49,146 nt of DNA from Clostridia bacterium. GTDB lineage: Bacteria; Bacillota; Clostridia; Acetivibrionales; JAFADI01. The translations under genes were made by a program, and so were the position numbers. Within the stretch, counting starts at the first letter, position 1, and each line of letters opens with the position of its first letter. The stretch spans positions 1-49,146 of the forward strand of contig JAOACY010000114.1 of the NCBI GenBank assembly GCA_026417615.1, written 5' to 3'. The notes beneath the pieces were generated by a model, which was given only the letters and a program-made list of their open reading frames with translations, was not told the origin of the DNA and searched no databases. Positions 7,791 to 16,650 of the stretch are shown here, in pieces.

Positions 7791-9326
7791 ATGAACAGAC
7801 AAACTTATATACAATTGCAAAACATCACAAAATCCTTCGGAACTGTAGTCGCCAACAGCAAAATAGACCTTTCCGTACATAAAGGCGAAATCCACGCTCT
7901 CCTGGGCGAAAACGGCTCCGGGAAAAGCACGCTTATGAATGTGCTCTCCGGCATATACACACCTGACAGCGGCTCCATCATTATTGACGGTAGAGAAGTT
8001 TGCTTCAAATCTCCCGCAGATTCAATCGCTATGGGTATCGGTATGGTGCACCAGCATTTCAAGCTGGTGGAAGTGCTGTCAGCAAAGGAAAATATTATTA
8101 TAGGTCAAAAAGGCAATTTTTTCATAAATCAAAAAAGACTGTCTGAACAAATCGGAAAACTGGCCCGCAAGCTCGGGCTTGATATAGATCCCGACAAAAA
8201 GGTTTACAACATGTCTGTTGGAGAAAAGCAGACTGTGGAAATACTGAAGGTTTTATACCGGGGAGCGGAGATACTTATTCTTGATGAGCCTACCGCAGTT
8301 CTTACTCCGCAGGAAACCCAAAAGCTTTTTGATATTATGCGTAAAATGAGGGAAATGGGCTGCGCGGTAATTATCATTACCCACAAGCTTAACGAAGTAA
8401 TGGAAATCAGCGACAGGATAACTGTGCTGCGCAAGGGAGAAGCCGTAGCCACACTGGACAAATCAGCTACAAATATTAACGAGCTTACCGAATTGATGGT
8501 AGGCCGTCCTGTAGACCTTTCCATTAAGCGCCTTGAAAATCAAAAGAAGGAAACCATACTAAAGGTATCAAACCTCACTCTGGTTGATGATGACAACGTG
8601 AAGGTATTACAAAATGTTTCCTTTGACCTGTCAAAAGGAGAGATTCTTGGGGTGGCAGGCGTGGCAGGCAGCGGACAAAAGGAGCTGTGTGAAGCTATTG
8701 CAGGCCTTTACGAGGTTTACTCCGGTGACATACGCTACGAGGGTGAAAGCCTTGTGGGCAAAACGCCAAGAGAAATAATAAAAAAAGGCGTCAGCATGAG
8801 CTTCATTCCTGAGGACAGACTTGGAATGGGCCTCGTTGCATCAATGGACATTGTAGACAATTTACTCCTTAAGGACTATCAGAACCATAAGGGTTTTCTG
8901 ATAGACAGGAAGCCTTTGAAGGAAAAAGCTGAACAGCTTGTAAAAAGACTTGATATAAAAACCCCCGGAGTTAATCACCCTGTAAAACAGCTCTCTGGCG
9001 GCAACATCCAGAAGGTGCTTTTGGGAAGGGAGCTTGACTCAAATCCCCATCTGCTGATAACCGCTTATCCCGTCAGGGGCCTTGACATAGGAGCGTCCTA
9101 TACTATTTATGACCTTTTAAATGAGCAGAAAGCAAAGGATGTAGCCATCCTTTACATTGGTGAGGACCTTGATGTATTAATGGAGCTGTGTGACAGAATT
9201 ATGGTCCTCTGCAACGGAGAAATAACCGGTATAGTTGATGCCGCAAAGGTTACAAAAGAAGAACTTGGACTAATGATGGCAGGAGTGTGCCTGGAAAAAA
9301 TAAAAGGAGGTAGCTCCTATGCTTAG
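7791..9326 (+). CDS. Nucleoside ABC transporter, double ATP-binding protein
   Basis: The 511-residue protein has two fused ABC domains like NupA/YufO and RbsA. The first (about 5-240) has Walker A GENGSGKST, signature MSVGEKQ and Walker B ILILDEPTAVL. The second (about 255-500) has a changed Walker A (GVAGSGQKE), signature LSGGNIQK and, in place of Walker B, LLITAYPVRGLD without the usual acidic pair. Degeneration of the second half is typical of this family, so one site probably carries hydrolysis. The start is ATG at 7791 with AGGTGG five bases ahead; a GTG at 7782 overlaps that site and is unlikely. The end overlaps the next gene by 8 bases. Confidence 0.94.
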   Translation: MNRQTYIQLQNITKSFGTVVANSKIDLSVHKGEIHALLGENGSGKSTLMNVLSGIYTPDSGSIIIDGREVCFKSPADSIAMGIGMVHQHFKLVEVLSAKENIIIGQKGNFFINQKRLSEQIGKLARKLGLDIDPDKKVYNMSVGEKQTVEILKVLYRGAEILILDEPTAVLTPQETQKLFDIMRKMREMGCAVIIITHKLNEVMEISDRITVLRKGEAVATLDKSATNINELTELMVGRPVDLSIKRLENQKKETILKVSNLTLVDDDNVKVLQNVSFDLSKGEILGVAGVAGSGQKELCEAIAGLYEVYSGDIRYEGESLVGKTPREIIKKGVSMSFIPEDRLGMGLVASMDIVDNLLLKDYQNHKGFLIDRKPLKEKAEQLVKRLDIKTPGVNHPVKQLSGGNIQKVLLGRELDSNPHLLITAYPVRGLDIGASYTIYDLLNEQKAKDVAILYIGEDLDVLMELCDRIMVLCNGEITGIVDAAKVTKEELGLMMAGVCLEKIKGGSSYA

Positions 9327-10374
9327 AATATCAAAAAGGACAGACCTTACAAAAAAGCAATACATACAGCTCAGGCTTGCTGCCGTAATTATGGCGCTGT
9401 TTACATCAGGAATTTTCATACTGATAATGGGTCAAAATCCAGCTGCAATTTATTTTGCCATGCTTCAGGGTGCATTTGGCAGCTTCTATGGCCTGCGAGA
9501 AACTATAATAATGACTATCCCGCTTGTAATTACCTCTCTGGGAATATCAACCGCTTTCAAAATGAAATTTTGGAATATCGGCGCCGAGGGCCAGATCTAC
9601 ATGGGTGCTTTTGCTGCCAGCTACTTTGCACTAAACCATCACGATATGCCAAAACCTTTTCTTCTGCTTGTAATGGCGGCAGCAAGCATAGCTGGAGGAG
9701 GTTTGTGGGCGCTGATTCCAGGCTTTTTCAAAGCCCGGTTCGGAACAAACGAGACATTGTTTACTCTTATGATGAACTATATAGCTATAAAATGGATAAC
9801 ATATCTCCAGTACGGACCCTGGAAGGATCCAAATGCAAAAGGGTTTCCCATTATAGCTGCTTTCAAGGAGACGGCAATTCTTCCCGGCTTTATGGGTATA
9901 CACATAGGTTTGATTATTGCCCTCGCGCTGGTTGCTCTTATGCATATTTTCATGTATCACACAAAAAAGGGCTATGAGATATCTGTTATTGGAGAGAGCG
10001 AAAACACAGCCCGCTATGCAGGCATGAACGTAAAAAAAATTATAGTGGCAGCAATTCTTCTAAGCGGAGGACTTTGCGGCCTTGCCGGCATGATACAGGC
10101 TTCTGGCGTTCACGGAACACTTTCCGTGGATGTTTCGGGAGGAATAGGCTATACCGCCATTATCACAACCTGGCTTGGCCAGCTCAGCCCTGCTCTCATA
10201 ATGCTGGTATCCTTTCTGTTTGCCGCACTGGTGCAAGGCGGCTCATATATACAGACTGTTTTCCAGATACCTCAGGCAGCGGCGTCAATTCTGCAAGGCA
10301 TGATACTTTTCTTTGTGCTTGGCAGCGAATTCTTTATTCAGTATAAAATCAATTTCAAGAAGGAGGGGATTTAG
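9319..10374 (+). CDS. Nucleoside ABC transporter permease 1 (NupP/YufP-like)
   Basis: A 351-residue polytopic membrane protein with about nine to ten hydrophobic segments and the BPD_transp_2 features FWNIGAEGQIYMGAF and GE-x-x-x-TARYAGMNV. It forms the transmembrane channel together with the next gene product. Translation is probably coupled: its ATG lies 8 bases inside the ATPase gene, behind GGAGGTAG. A single base separates its stop from the next ATG. Confidence 0.93.
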   Translation: MLRISKRTDLTKKQYIQLRLAAVIMALFTSGIFILIMGQNPAAIYFAMLQGAFGSFYGLRETIIMTIPLVITSLGISTAFKMKFWNIGAEGQIYMGAFAASYFALNHHDMPKPFLLLVMAAASIAGGGLWALIPGFFKARFGTNETLFTLMMNYIAIKWITYLQYGPWKDPNAKGFPIIAAFKETAILPGFMGIHIGLIIALALVALMHIFMYHTKKGYEISVIGESENTARYAGMNVKKIIVAAILLSGGLCGLAGMIQASGVHGTLSVDVSGGIGYTAIITTWLGQLSPALIMLVSFLFAALVQGGSYIQTVFQIPQAAASILQGMILFFVLGSEFFIQYKINFKKEGI

Positions 10375-10375
10375 T

Positions 10376-11329
10376 ATGGATGCAGCTTCATTAGCGGCCT
10401 ATGCGGCACTTTTTCTTACGGCGGCAGTAAAAGCCGGCACGCCCCTTTTGTATGCAACTCTGGGAGAAACCATTACCGAGCGCTCAGGCAATCTGAATCT
10501 AGGCGTGGAGGGCATGATGCTGATGGGAGCAGTTGCAGGCTTTCAGTTCGGCCTTATCACCCGGAATCCTTTGTTTGCATTGACAGCAGCAATGCTTGCA
10601 GCCTCTCTTGGCTCACTCATATTTGCTTTTTTGACAGTAACCCTAAGAGCAAACCAGGTCGTGTCCGGTCTTTCACTAACTATTTTCGGAGCCGGAATTG
10701 CAGGATTTATTGGCCAGAAGCTAAGCGGACAGGTAGTGCCCGCTTCCGTCAAGGCATGGTTCTACCCGGTTAAAATACCGCTGCTCGGCGATATTCCCGG
10801 AATAGGGCAAATACTGTTTAACCACGACATATTGATATATCTTTCTTATATGCTTGCAATCGGTCTTGGAATTTACCTTTTCAATACCAGAAAAGGACTT
10901 AACCTTAGGGCAGTGGGGGAAAATCCCGCCGCGGCAGATGCGGCAGGCATTGGCGTTTCACTGTACAAGTATGTGCATATCCTTGCCGGCGGCGCCCTGT
11001 GCGGGCTTGGAGGAGCGTACCTTTCACTGGTTTACGTTCCTGCCTGGCAGGAAAACATAACTGCGGGGAGAGGCTGGATAGCTGTCGCTCTGGTTATATT
11101 CGTCGCATGGAATCCCTATAAGGCTTTACTTGGCGCATTCTTTTTCGGGGGGTTGGACATACTCGGCCTCTATCTTCAGAAGTTTGACATCAAGGTATCG
11201 CAGTATATTATCAATATGCTTCCCTATATCGTCACAATCCTCGTGCTTGTGTTCACGTCCATAAAAAAGTCAAAAGAAAACGCTCCTCCAAAAGCTTTGG
11301 GAGTGCCCTACTTCAGGGAGGATCGGTAG
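10376..11329 (+). CDS. Nucleoside ABC transporter permease 2 (NupQ/YufQ-like)
   Basis: A 317-residue integral membrane protein, the second permease of the transporter, with the paired motif ITERSGNLNLGVEGMM and later RAVGENPAAADAAGI. The open frame extends back to 10313 inside permease 1, but ATG at 10376 sits behind a strong AAGGAGGGG seven bases ahead and gives the family N-terminus. It is the last gene of the xpt operon; a bidirectional terminator follows directly. Confidence 0.93.
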   Translation: MDAASLAAYAALFLTAAVKAGTPLLYATLGETITERSGNLNLGVEGMMLMGAVAGFQFGLITRNPLFALTAAMLAASLGSLIFAFLTVTLRANQVVSGLSLTIFGAGIAGFIGQKLSGQVVPASVKAWFYPVKIPLLGDIPGIGQILFNHDILIYLSYMLAIGLGIYLFNTRKGLNLRAVGENPAAADAAGIGVSLYKYVHILAGGALCGLGGAYLSLVYVPAWQENITAGRGWIAVALVIFVAWNPYKALLGAFFFGGLDILGLYLQKFDIKVSQYIINMLPYIVTILVLVFTSIKKSKENAPPKALGVPYFREDR

Positions 11330-11331
11330 TT

Positions 11332-11367
11332 AAAAAGGGACGGAACAAAGCTCCGCCCCTTTTTCTT
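11332..11367. terminator. Bidirectional rho-independent terminator
   Basis: AAAAAGGG-A-CGGA pairs with TCCG-CCCCTTTTT across a short loop, with T-runs on both strands. It ends the nucleoside transporter operon on the plus strand. On the minus strand it lies directly after the truncated tRNA copy, so it was probably the original terminator of tRNA-Arg before the island at 11368-13434 was inserted. Confidence 0.88.
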
Positions 11368-11395
11368 TGGCGTCCCGGACAGGAATCGAACCCGT
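11367..11395 (-). repeat. Attachment-site copy: truncated tRNA-Arg 3' end
   Basis: This is a 29-base perfect duplicate of 13434-13462. It contains the tRNA T-arm and 3' acceptor strand with CCA, but no anticodon or D-arm follows, so it is not a functional tRNA. It marks the far end of the island. Confidence 0.85.
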
Positions 11396-11422
11396 TGACA
11401 CTTTTTCGCTGGATGCGCGATG

Positions 11423-11479
11423 GAAATTGCAAGACAAGTTGTTAGTGATTTTCATAGAAGTTTGCGTAAATTGGTTTTG
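11423..11479 (+). repeat. Copy of the dispersed intergenic repeat
   Basis: GAAATTGCAAGACAAGT followed by GTTAGTGATTTTCATAGAAG and TTGGTTTTG match the copy at 19748-19828 (minus strand) and the core of the 86-bp element at 34629. It lies just inside the island end, after the attachment-site copy. Confidence 0.6.
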
Positions 11480-11511
11480 AGAGAAAATAAAAGCTTCTAT
11501 GCGTTGTTCTT

Positions 11512-13125
11512 CTAATTTGAAGTATTTAATGCAAAGCGATTGTCTCTGACTTCTCCGAATACATCTCCGTTTTCTTTTATTAAAATAACGGTGTTTTTAT
11601 CTTTGCATAGTGCGTTTAGTTTTACTACGTTAAAGCCATCTTCCAATCCGAATACAATATGTGTTTTAATCAATTCATTAATATCTTTGAGTTCTTGTCC
11701 CACACGCACTGGTACCACACGTTTTATCTTTATATTTCGAGCCACGGCTCTTGTTGCCCCAGTAAAAGCCCAGTCGCTTTCAGTTACATTTTGTATATGT
11801 TCGTGATAGTACATGTTCTGTTCAATATAATAAGGCTTTGTATTCAATACCAGAGCAGGCTTTTTTCCCTCAAGAAGCCCTGTGCCCTGAGATTGTGCTG
11901 CTAGGTTAGCGCATATCTTCTGATCAATTTGACTAATGCTTTTATAATCTGAAAGCTCTGAGACATTCGCCACCAAAAATATGAATGCCATTGCAAATAC
12001 TGGAATTGTTATTATGTATCTGCCTCCTCTGTATCTTAAAAGCGCATTTATTAATGTGTCAACAATAAGTGCAATTCCAATAAATGAAGGAAACGCATTT
12101 CTATTGCTGATCCACGCTTGTTCCAGTATAAAGTATAAAATGAATGGAACAAAAAATAATGAAAATCCGATAAAAATTCGCCAATAGAAGTATTTGCAAA
12201 TATCTTTATTGCTTCTGTTGATTGCTATTATTGCTGTAACAGCAGAAATAACAATTATTGGCAAAAGAAATAATGGTGCCTCCCCAATTAGGATTTTAAA
12301 GCCTCTTGCAAACCCGTTTGCAAGCAACGGAAAATTTGCTTTTGTAAATACTCTGGCTATTCCACGCAAAACATAATTTATATGCTCAAGGAAATTCCCT
12401 CTGATAAGCTGCCCTCTTGAAGCAACCTGCCCAATCTTAGAAAACGAAAAGTAATATATGGAAATCAATGCAAAAGATATAAATGGCAGAAGCAAATTCC
12501 ATTTATTGTTTGAATTCTTTAAATTTGCTAAAACAATCAAAAAAGCACTAAAAAAGCTTAAAAGGATTATTTGTTCATAGAATCCCATAGAGATTAAGTG
12601 ACAAATTAAAAAAACTATTAGATAAACTGACCTTTCCCTTCTGCTTTCTGTCTGTAAAAAGCGCGTAAGAGCATAAACTGAAGCCGACATGAAAAATATT
12701 CCCACCACCAATCTTGACGAAGCAGAAATCCAGTAAGTAGCTTCACTGCCCAATGGTAAAAGGCCATATACAATTAAAAAAGCAATCCCAACAGGCACTT
12801 GATTATCCTCGAAGGTTTTATATAATAAGCATCCGCTAATGAAATGCAACATAGTCATAATGAAGAAGACTATTGCCATATTATCCCAAAATTTACCCCA
12901 AATAAATATATCAGCTAATGCTGCCAGTGGGCGAGTACCGTGATATCCAGCCTTTACAATTACATTTTGCCATGCATCCGGAATTAAGGGATATGTCCCA
13001 TATTGAATCCAATCATCTATTACAGGATAATATCTAAAACCAAAATACACATATTTTAATATTAAGGCAACTAAGAAACAGCTAAATACTAAGCTATCTT
13101 TTAATATTGTTTTATTATTGCTCAA
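11512..13125 (-). CDS. Polytopic membrane protein, GT-C-type glycosyltransferase-like, island cargo
   Basis: The 537-residue protein has about eleven to twelve hydrophobic segments over residues 1-400 and a soluble C-terminal domain of about 130 residues. After the first membrane segment comes YPVIDDWIQY; an acidic DD pair in the first outer loop is typical of GT-C glycosyltransferases that use lipid-linked sugars. I cannot name a family with confidence, and the substrate is unknown. The start is TTG at 13125 with GGGAGG ten bases ahead, and it has its own promoter at 13184-13212. It is the only gene of a tRNA-flanked insert and looks AT-richer than the flanks, suggesting horizontal transfer. 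A surface-glycan modification role is inference. Confidence 0.6.
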   Translation of the reverse strand: MSNNKTILKDSLVFSCFLVALILKYVYFGFRYYPVIDDWIQYGTYPLIPDAWQNVIVKAGYHGTRPLAALADIFIWGKFWDNMAIVFFIMTMLHFISGCLLYKTFEDNQVPVGIAFLIVYGLLPLGSEATYWISASSRLVVGIFFMSASVYALTRFLQTESRRERSVYLIVFLICHLISMGFYEQIILLSFFSAFLIVLANLKNSNNKWNLLLPFISFALISIYYFSFSKIGQVASRGQLIRGNFLEHINYVLRGIARVFTKANFPLLANGFARGFKILIGEAPLFLLPIIVISAVTAIIAINRSNKDICKYFYWRIFIGFSLFFVPFILYFILEQAWISNRNAFPSFIGIALIVDTLINALLRYRGGRYIITIPVFAMAFIFLVANVSELSDYKSISQIDQKICANLAAQSQGTGLLEGKKPALVLNTKPYYIEQNMYYHEHIQNVTESDWAFTGATRAVARNIKIKRVVPVRVGQELKDINELIKTHIVFGLEDGFNVVKLNALCKDKNTVILIKENGDVFGEVRDNRFALNTSN

Positions 13126-13183
13126 ATTGAGTTGACCTCCCTAAAATACTATCTTTTATGAATTGGCAAAACGCTTTATAGTT

Positions 13184-13212
13184 ATTATAACTTATACAAA
13201 TAAGCTGCTCAA
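13184..13212 (-). promoter_or_regulatory. Promoter of the island cargo gene
   Basis: Minus strand: TTGAGC (13212-13207), 17-base spacer, TATAAT (13189-13184), about 60 bases ahead of the TTG start. The stretch from 13213 to 13396, also inside the island, shows no gene or motif I recognise. Confidence 0.6.
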
Positions 13213-13396
13213 CATGTTAATGATGAAAGCCTATTTTTAGCAGTATTAATGCTACAAGGCACGCGGGAGCATTTGAATTTCTTTAAGCGGGGCAATTTTG
13301 ACATATAATTTCAGGTATTTTGGAAGAAGATGTAGAGATTGTGGTCAATCGTGAGAGGGTTTGCTTACATAATAAATAGTATAAAAAGCATAAAAG

Positions 13397-13430
13397 AGAT
13401 ATGCCAAACCCCGAAAGGCTTGACATATCT
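13397..13430 (-). terminator. Terminator of tRNA-Arg supplied by the island
   Basis: AGATATG-C-CAA pairs with TTG-A-CATATCT. On the minus strand the hairpin is followed by CTTTTATGCTTTTTAT. It lies just past the tRNA 3' end. Confidence 0.75.
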
Positions 13431-13434
13431 ATAT

Positions 13435-13509
13435 TGGCGTCCCGGACAGGAATCGAACCCGTATCAGTGGAACCGGAATCCACCGTCTTATCCATTAGAC
13501 TACCGAGAC
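13435..13509 (-). tRNA. tRNA-Arg (anticodon CCG)
   Basis: On the minus strand the gene folds as a full cloverleaf. Acceptor GTCTCGG pairs with CCGGGAC, the D-stem GTCT with AGAC, the anticodon stem GTGGA with TCCAC, and the T-stem and loop read CGGGTTCGATTCCTG. The seven-base anticodon loop TTCCGGT gives CCG, reading CGG. CCA is encoded. Its last 28 bases plus the first flanking base are duplicated at 11367-11395, so its present 3' end probably came in with the island. Confidence 0.95.
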
Positions 13510-13519
13510 TTACATGCTT

Positions 13520-13548
13520 ATTTTACATACCTCATTACACAATGTCAA
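13520..13548 (-). promoter_or_regulatory. Promoter of tRNA-Arg
   Basis: Minus strand: consensus TTGACA (13548-13543), 17-base spacer, TAAAAT (13525-13520), ten bases ahead of the tRNA. Confidence 0.8.
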
Positions 13549-13571
13549 GGCATAGTAACTTATTGCATCCT

Positions 13572-14186
13572 TTACCGCAAAAGGGTAATCAGCACCTTAT
13601 TGTCCAGAAATCTGAATATATAGCTCAGCAAATCGCTGTAGAGGATCACGGTGATTAGGATAAGCAAGGTGTAAAGCCCTGTGTGGTTAAAGAGAACTGA
13701 CACGCCTCTGGTTATAATCCCGTAGTACATTATAACCGCCAGAATTGACAGCACTTGGACTATTATAAGGTACGGGCTGTCCGTTAAATTGTTTCCGAAA
13801 TGGCTTGCGATTGAAAGTGCCGCAACATCCAGCGGAGTTACTATGAGATTAGCGAGAATGTAGACCTTCATCACTTTGACGGCTGTTGCAGAATGTGTAT
13901 CCCCTTCGCGCCTTTTTTTAATGAAGCTTAAAAGGTCATATAAAGGATAAGAAAAGAACAGCACGTCCATTATCCCCATTATCAGAACAGCTGCCAGCAG
14001 TATACCCCCATTCGACAATACAACCTCCTGAGGCTTGCCCGCAAAATAACCCGGCAGCTTTTCCCAAAGAAAAAGCCCAATGTCCCTTATTCCTACCAGT
14101 ATAATGCCTGTATATAATACAAATCTGTTGTTTGTAAGCTTATTATATGTGCTTTTCGGAAGCAGCAGCATGTCAAGTGGGTTCAT
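13572..14186 (-). CDS. Integral membrane protein, possibly YIP1-like, last gene of the exporter operon
   Basis: The 204-residue protein has about five hydrophobic segments (near 22-42, 58-80, 105-130, 140-160, 178-198) and no soluble domain. Arrangement and size resemble bacterial YIP1-domain proteins, which often close ABC-2 exporter operons; this is a resemblance, not a motif match. AAGGAG lies nine bases ahead of ATG. It starts 27 bases after the preceding permease and shares its direction, so it is probably co-transcribed with the genes at 14214-19129. A role in organising or modulating the exporter is inference. Confidence 0.55.
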   Translation of the reverse strand: MNPLDMLLLPKSTYNKLTNNRFVLYTGIILVGIRDIGLFLWEKLPGYFAGKPQEVVLSNGGILLAAVLIMGIMDVLFFSYPLYDLLSFIKKRREGDTHSATAVKVMKVYILANLIVTPLDVAALSIASHFGNNLTDSPYLIIVQVLSILAVIMYYGIITRGVSVLFNHTGLYTLLILITVILYSDLLSYIFRFLDNKVLITLLR

Positions 14187-14213
14187 CTTTATCTTCTCCT
14201 TATTAGTTCAGCT

Positions 14214-15419
14214 TTAGTGTTTTACCTGCTCTCTAACTATAATATAACTTAATGGCAGTAAAATCAATGCTATTGTCAAAAGAACTCCTGCTGACAAAAT
14301 TACGGCATTGATGTCATCCGGATTCAGCAAAAGGCTGTTTATGCCAAAAAGAGCCCATCCCTGGGGAGTAAACATCGCCAACTGCCTTACCTCCTTTGAC
14401 ATTTCAACATAATTCCAGAAGCATCCACCCGCAAAGCCTGTAAGCAGCGCAAAGACCGGTGCGCCGGCCTGAAGCTGTGCAAGGGTTTTAAGTATAGAGG
14501 ACAGGAACATGCTTATGGCTATTACTGCAAATAAATACGCTATGAAAACCGCATATGAAAATACACCCGGAAACAGCTCCACACCGAAAGCCGCTTTGTT
14601 CAGCAGGGAGAACAGTGATAACTGAAACACCCCAGATACAGCCAGTGCGCAAATATTTGCCATAAAGGAATGCCCCAATGCACCCTGCCCGCATACAAGC
14701 CTCTTGAGTGTTCCGTTCCTGCGCTCTTCTATCAGCCATCCGCTGCCAAAAAGGACGTAAAACATTATAAACACAGTAATTATTCCGGCCGACGTTGCGG
14801 AAGCTGCCGGCATTGAAGCTCTTTCAACCTTCCTTGCCTGTTTTCCCTCCATCTCCATGTATTCTATAGTCATTAAGGGCTTTGGCTCCCATTGGGAGTC
14901 AACATGCCTGATTATTTCAGCCTCCAGTTCGCTGTCAAAGCCCTTATTAAGCTTTTTATATTGTTTTTCCACCCAGTCAGCGGCCATGTGTGCGCAGGTA
15001 AGCCTTAAGACCTCTCCCGATATCACTTCGCTGATAAAAGCTGCGGAAAAGGATGCAGGGGACTTAGCCATATCAATAATGCCCCGGCTTTCGCCCAGCT
15101 TTATTTTTTCCTCGAAGCCTTGCTTTATAATAAATGCCGCTTCTATTTTATTAGCTTTTAACATTTCTGAAGCCTTTATTCTATCAGTAGGCTGAATTTT
15201 TATACCTTCCTTCCTCCCCAGCCTTTTTGCCAAAGCATTTGAATAGCTGCTGCCATCCTCATCAACTATGGCTATGGGTATTGAATTATTTTTTTCATAG
15301 CGCAGTGCATACCCTGTGGCAAGCGTAATGAATAATGGAATAATAACCATTGCGGCAAAAAACAGCCGGTCGTTCAGCATCATTTTTAGTTTGTAGCAAG
15401 TAATCAATATAAGCCTCAT
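14214..15419 (-). CDS. ABC-2 type exporter permease 2
   Basis: The 401-residue protein has an N-terminal membrane helix (about 20-38), a large outer domain (about 40-215) containing IPIAIVDEDGSSYSNALAKR, then five membrane helices. This is the ABC2_membrane_3 layout found in exporters for peptides, lipids or drugs. IAIVDED matches the outer-domain opening of this class. It is paired with a permease of equal length at 15436-16641, suggesting a heterodimeric channel served by the ATPase at 18398-19129. The gap to the upstream gene is 16 bases. The substrate is unknown. Confidence 0.88.
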   Translation of the reverse strand: MRLILITCYKLKMMLNDRLFFAAMVIIPLFITLATGYALRYEKNNSIPIAIVDEDGSSYSNALAKRLGRKEGIKIQPTDRIKASEMLKANKIEAAFIIKQGFEEKIKLGESRGIIDMAKSPASFSAAFISEVISGEVLRLTCAHMAADWVEKQYKKLNKGFDSELEAEIIRHVDSQWEPKPLMTIEYMEMEGKQARKVERASMPAASATSAGIITVFIMFYVLFGSGWLIEERRNGTLKRLVCGQGALGHSFMANICALAVSGVFQLSLFSLLNKAAFGVELFPGVFSYAVFIAYLFAVIAISMFLSSILKTLAQLQAGAPVFALLTGFAGGCFWNYVEMSKEVRQLAMFTPQGWALFGINSLLLNPDDINAVILSAGVLLTIALILLPLSYIIVREQVKH

Positions 15420-15435
15420 ACTCCGCTTGTCCCCC

Positions 15436-16641
15436 CTATCTGGCTTTTTTCAGCCTTAGTATGCAAATGGCCGTCAACAGCATTGCCATTCCGATTGCCA
15501 GCAGCGCATATACCTGATTGGTTACGCTTAAAGCTTCATTCCCCGAAAACAATATCATAAAGCCTTCCATTGACCACCTGTTTATGGTTCCATAGCTTAG
15601 AAGCCTTATAAAATCAGGCATTGATGATAAAGGGTATATACTTCCTCCAGTTACAGCCATAAGCAGTATCCCAAGATTAGCTATGACATCCGCCGCCGCA
15701 GAGGTTTTTGAAACAGCCGCAACCAGCACAGACCACGCCGATACAGCAAACAGCGTGCTGCCGAATACAAGGAGGATATTTTTCACTGGCGCCCCCCAGT
15801 AATTTTTAAATACCAGTGATGTTAAAATTATAATAATGAGAAACTGCATGGCAGAAAGCAAAAGCGCCATTATGAACTTTGAAATTATCATGTGTCTTGC
15901 TTTTACCGTTGTAGTGTTCAGTCTTTCGGTTATGCCAAGATTTTTTTCCGTCACAAGCATCTTCATTCCCGGCATGCCTGCAAACATCAAAAATATCACT
16001 ATAAGCGCAGCAGTATAGTATTCCCCCGGTGTCAGGTCCAACAAAGGCGAGGCTTCAAGCTGAGAAAATATTTCACTTCTGGACAGTGCTTCAAGAAAGA
16101 ACCGCATTGTAGAGTCATTAAACTGCTTCTCCAGCTCACTGCCATTTACTCCTGCTTTTTTATTATACTCATAAATTGTATTTATTGCGCTTTGGGCCGC
16201 AGTAACCATATTTGCCGCGCTCTGTACGAGATTTTTCACCACATATGCCTGCAGAGGCATGGATTTATTCCCTATGACTGTGACAGGCTTGTTTTCGCCT
16301 ATCGCAATACTCTCAGAAAAACGAGGCGGAATGATTATAACCGCGGCTATCTCATTGCCTGCAATGAGCTTTTTGGCTTCCTCCTCTTTTGCTCTTATTA
16401 TTTCCTTGAAAATATTTATTTCCTCAAGCTGCTTCACCAGAATCCTGGTCTGGGTTGTATCCTCCATATCCACGAGGGCTACACTGAAAGGCTCTAAAAA
16501 GCTGCTTTTTTCAAGGTGAGGCGACAGCGCATACACAAAAAAGGCAATAAAGGCAAAAGGCGTTACAAGCAATAGCAGCACCGCCTTCCAGTCTCTTGCA
16601 AATAGCTTCATGTCATTTTTCAGCAAGGTAAATAAAAGCAT
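15436..16641 (-). CDS. ABC-2 type exporter permease 1
   Basis: This 401-residue protein has the same plan as the next gene product. A first membrane helix (about 22-40) is followed by an outer domain opening with FSVALVDMEDTTQTR and including IAAVIIIPPRFSESIAIGE, then five membrane helices from about residue 215. ABC-2 permeases of this type move substrates outward with a CcmA-like ATPase. AAAGGGG lies just ahead of ATG, nine bases after the stop of the 576-residue protein gene. The two permeases are distant paralogues. Confidence 0.88.
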   Translation of the reverse strand: MLLFTLLKNDMKLFARDWKAVLLLLVTPFAFIAFFVYALSPHLEKSSFLEPFSVALVDMEDTTQTRILVKQLEEINIFKEIIRAKEEEAKKLIAGNEIAAVIIIPPRFSESIAIGENKPVTVIGNKSMPLQAYVVKNLVQSAANMVTAAQSAINTIYEYNKKAGVNGSELEKQFNDSTMRFFLEALSRSEIFSQLEASPLLDLTPGEYYTAALIVIFLMFAGMPGMKMLVTEKNLGITERLNTTTVKARHMIISKFIMALLLSAMQFLIIIILTSLVFKNYWGAPVKNILLVFGSTLFAVSAWSVLVAAVSKTSAAADVIANLGILLMAVTGGSIYPLSSMPDFIRLLSYGTINRWSMEGFMILFSGNEALSVTNQVYALLAIGMAMLLTAICILRLKKAR

Positions 16642-16650
16642 ATGACCCCT

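Larger units (their letters stand above)
11367..13462. mobile_element. Small genomic island inserted at the 3' end of tRNA-Arg(CCG)
   Basis: Bases 11367-11395 and 13434-13462 are an identical 29-base direct repeat equal to the 3' end of the tRNA-Arg gene (T-arm and acceptor strand, including CCA). The intact tRNA keeps one copy; the other is a headless fragment next to the old terminator. This is the classic outcome of site-specific integration into a tRNA 3' end. One repeat unit is 2,067 bp. It holds one gene, its promoter, a dispersed repeat and a new terminator for the tRNA. No integrase or excisionase is present, so it is either a remnant or mobilised in trans. The cargo looks more AT-rich than its neighbours. 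Confidence 0.75.

Noticed and set aside
11367-11395. Second functional tRNA-Arg
   Set aside because: Only the T-arm and 3' acceptor strand are present; there is no anticodon or D-arm.
13283-13495. A 70-codon minus-strand frame at the island end
   Set aside because: It overlaps the tRNA-Arg and its terminator and has no ribosome-binding site.
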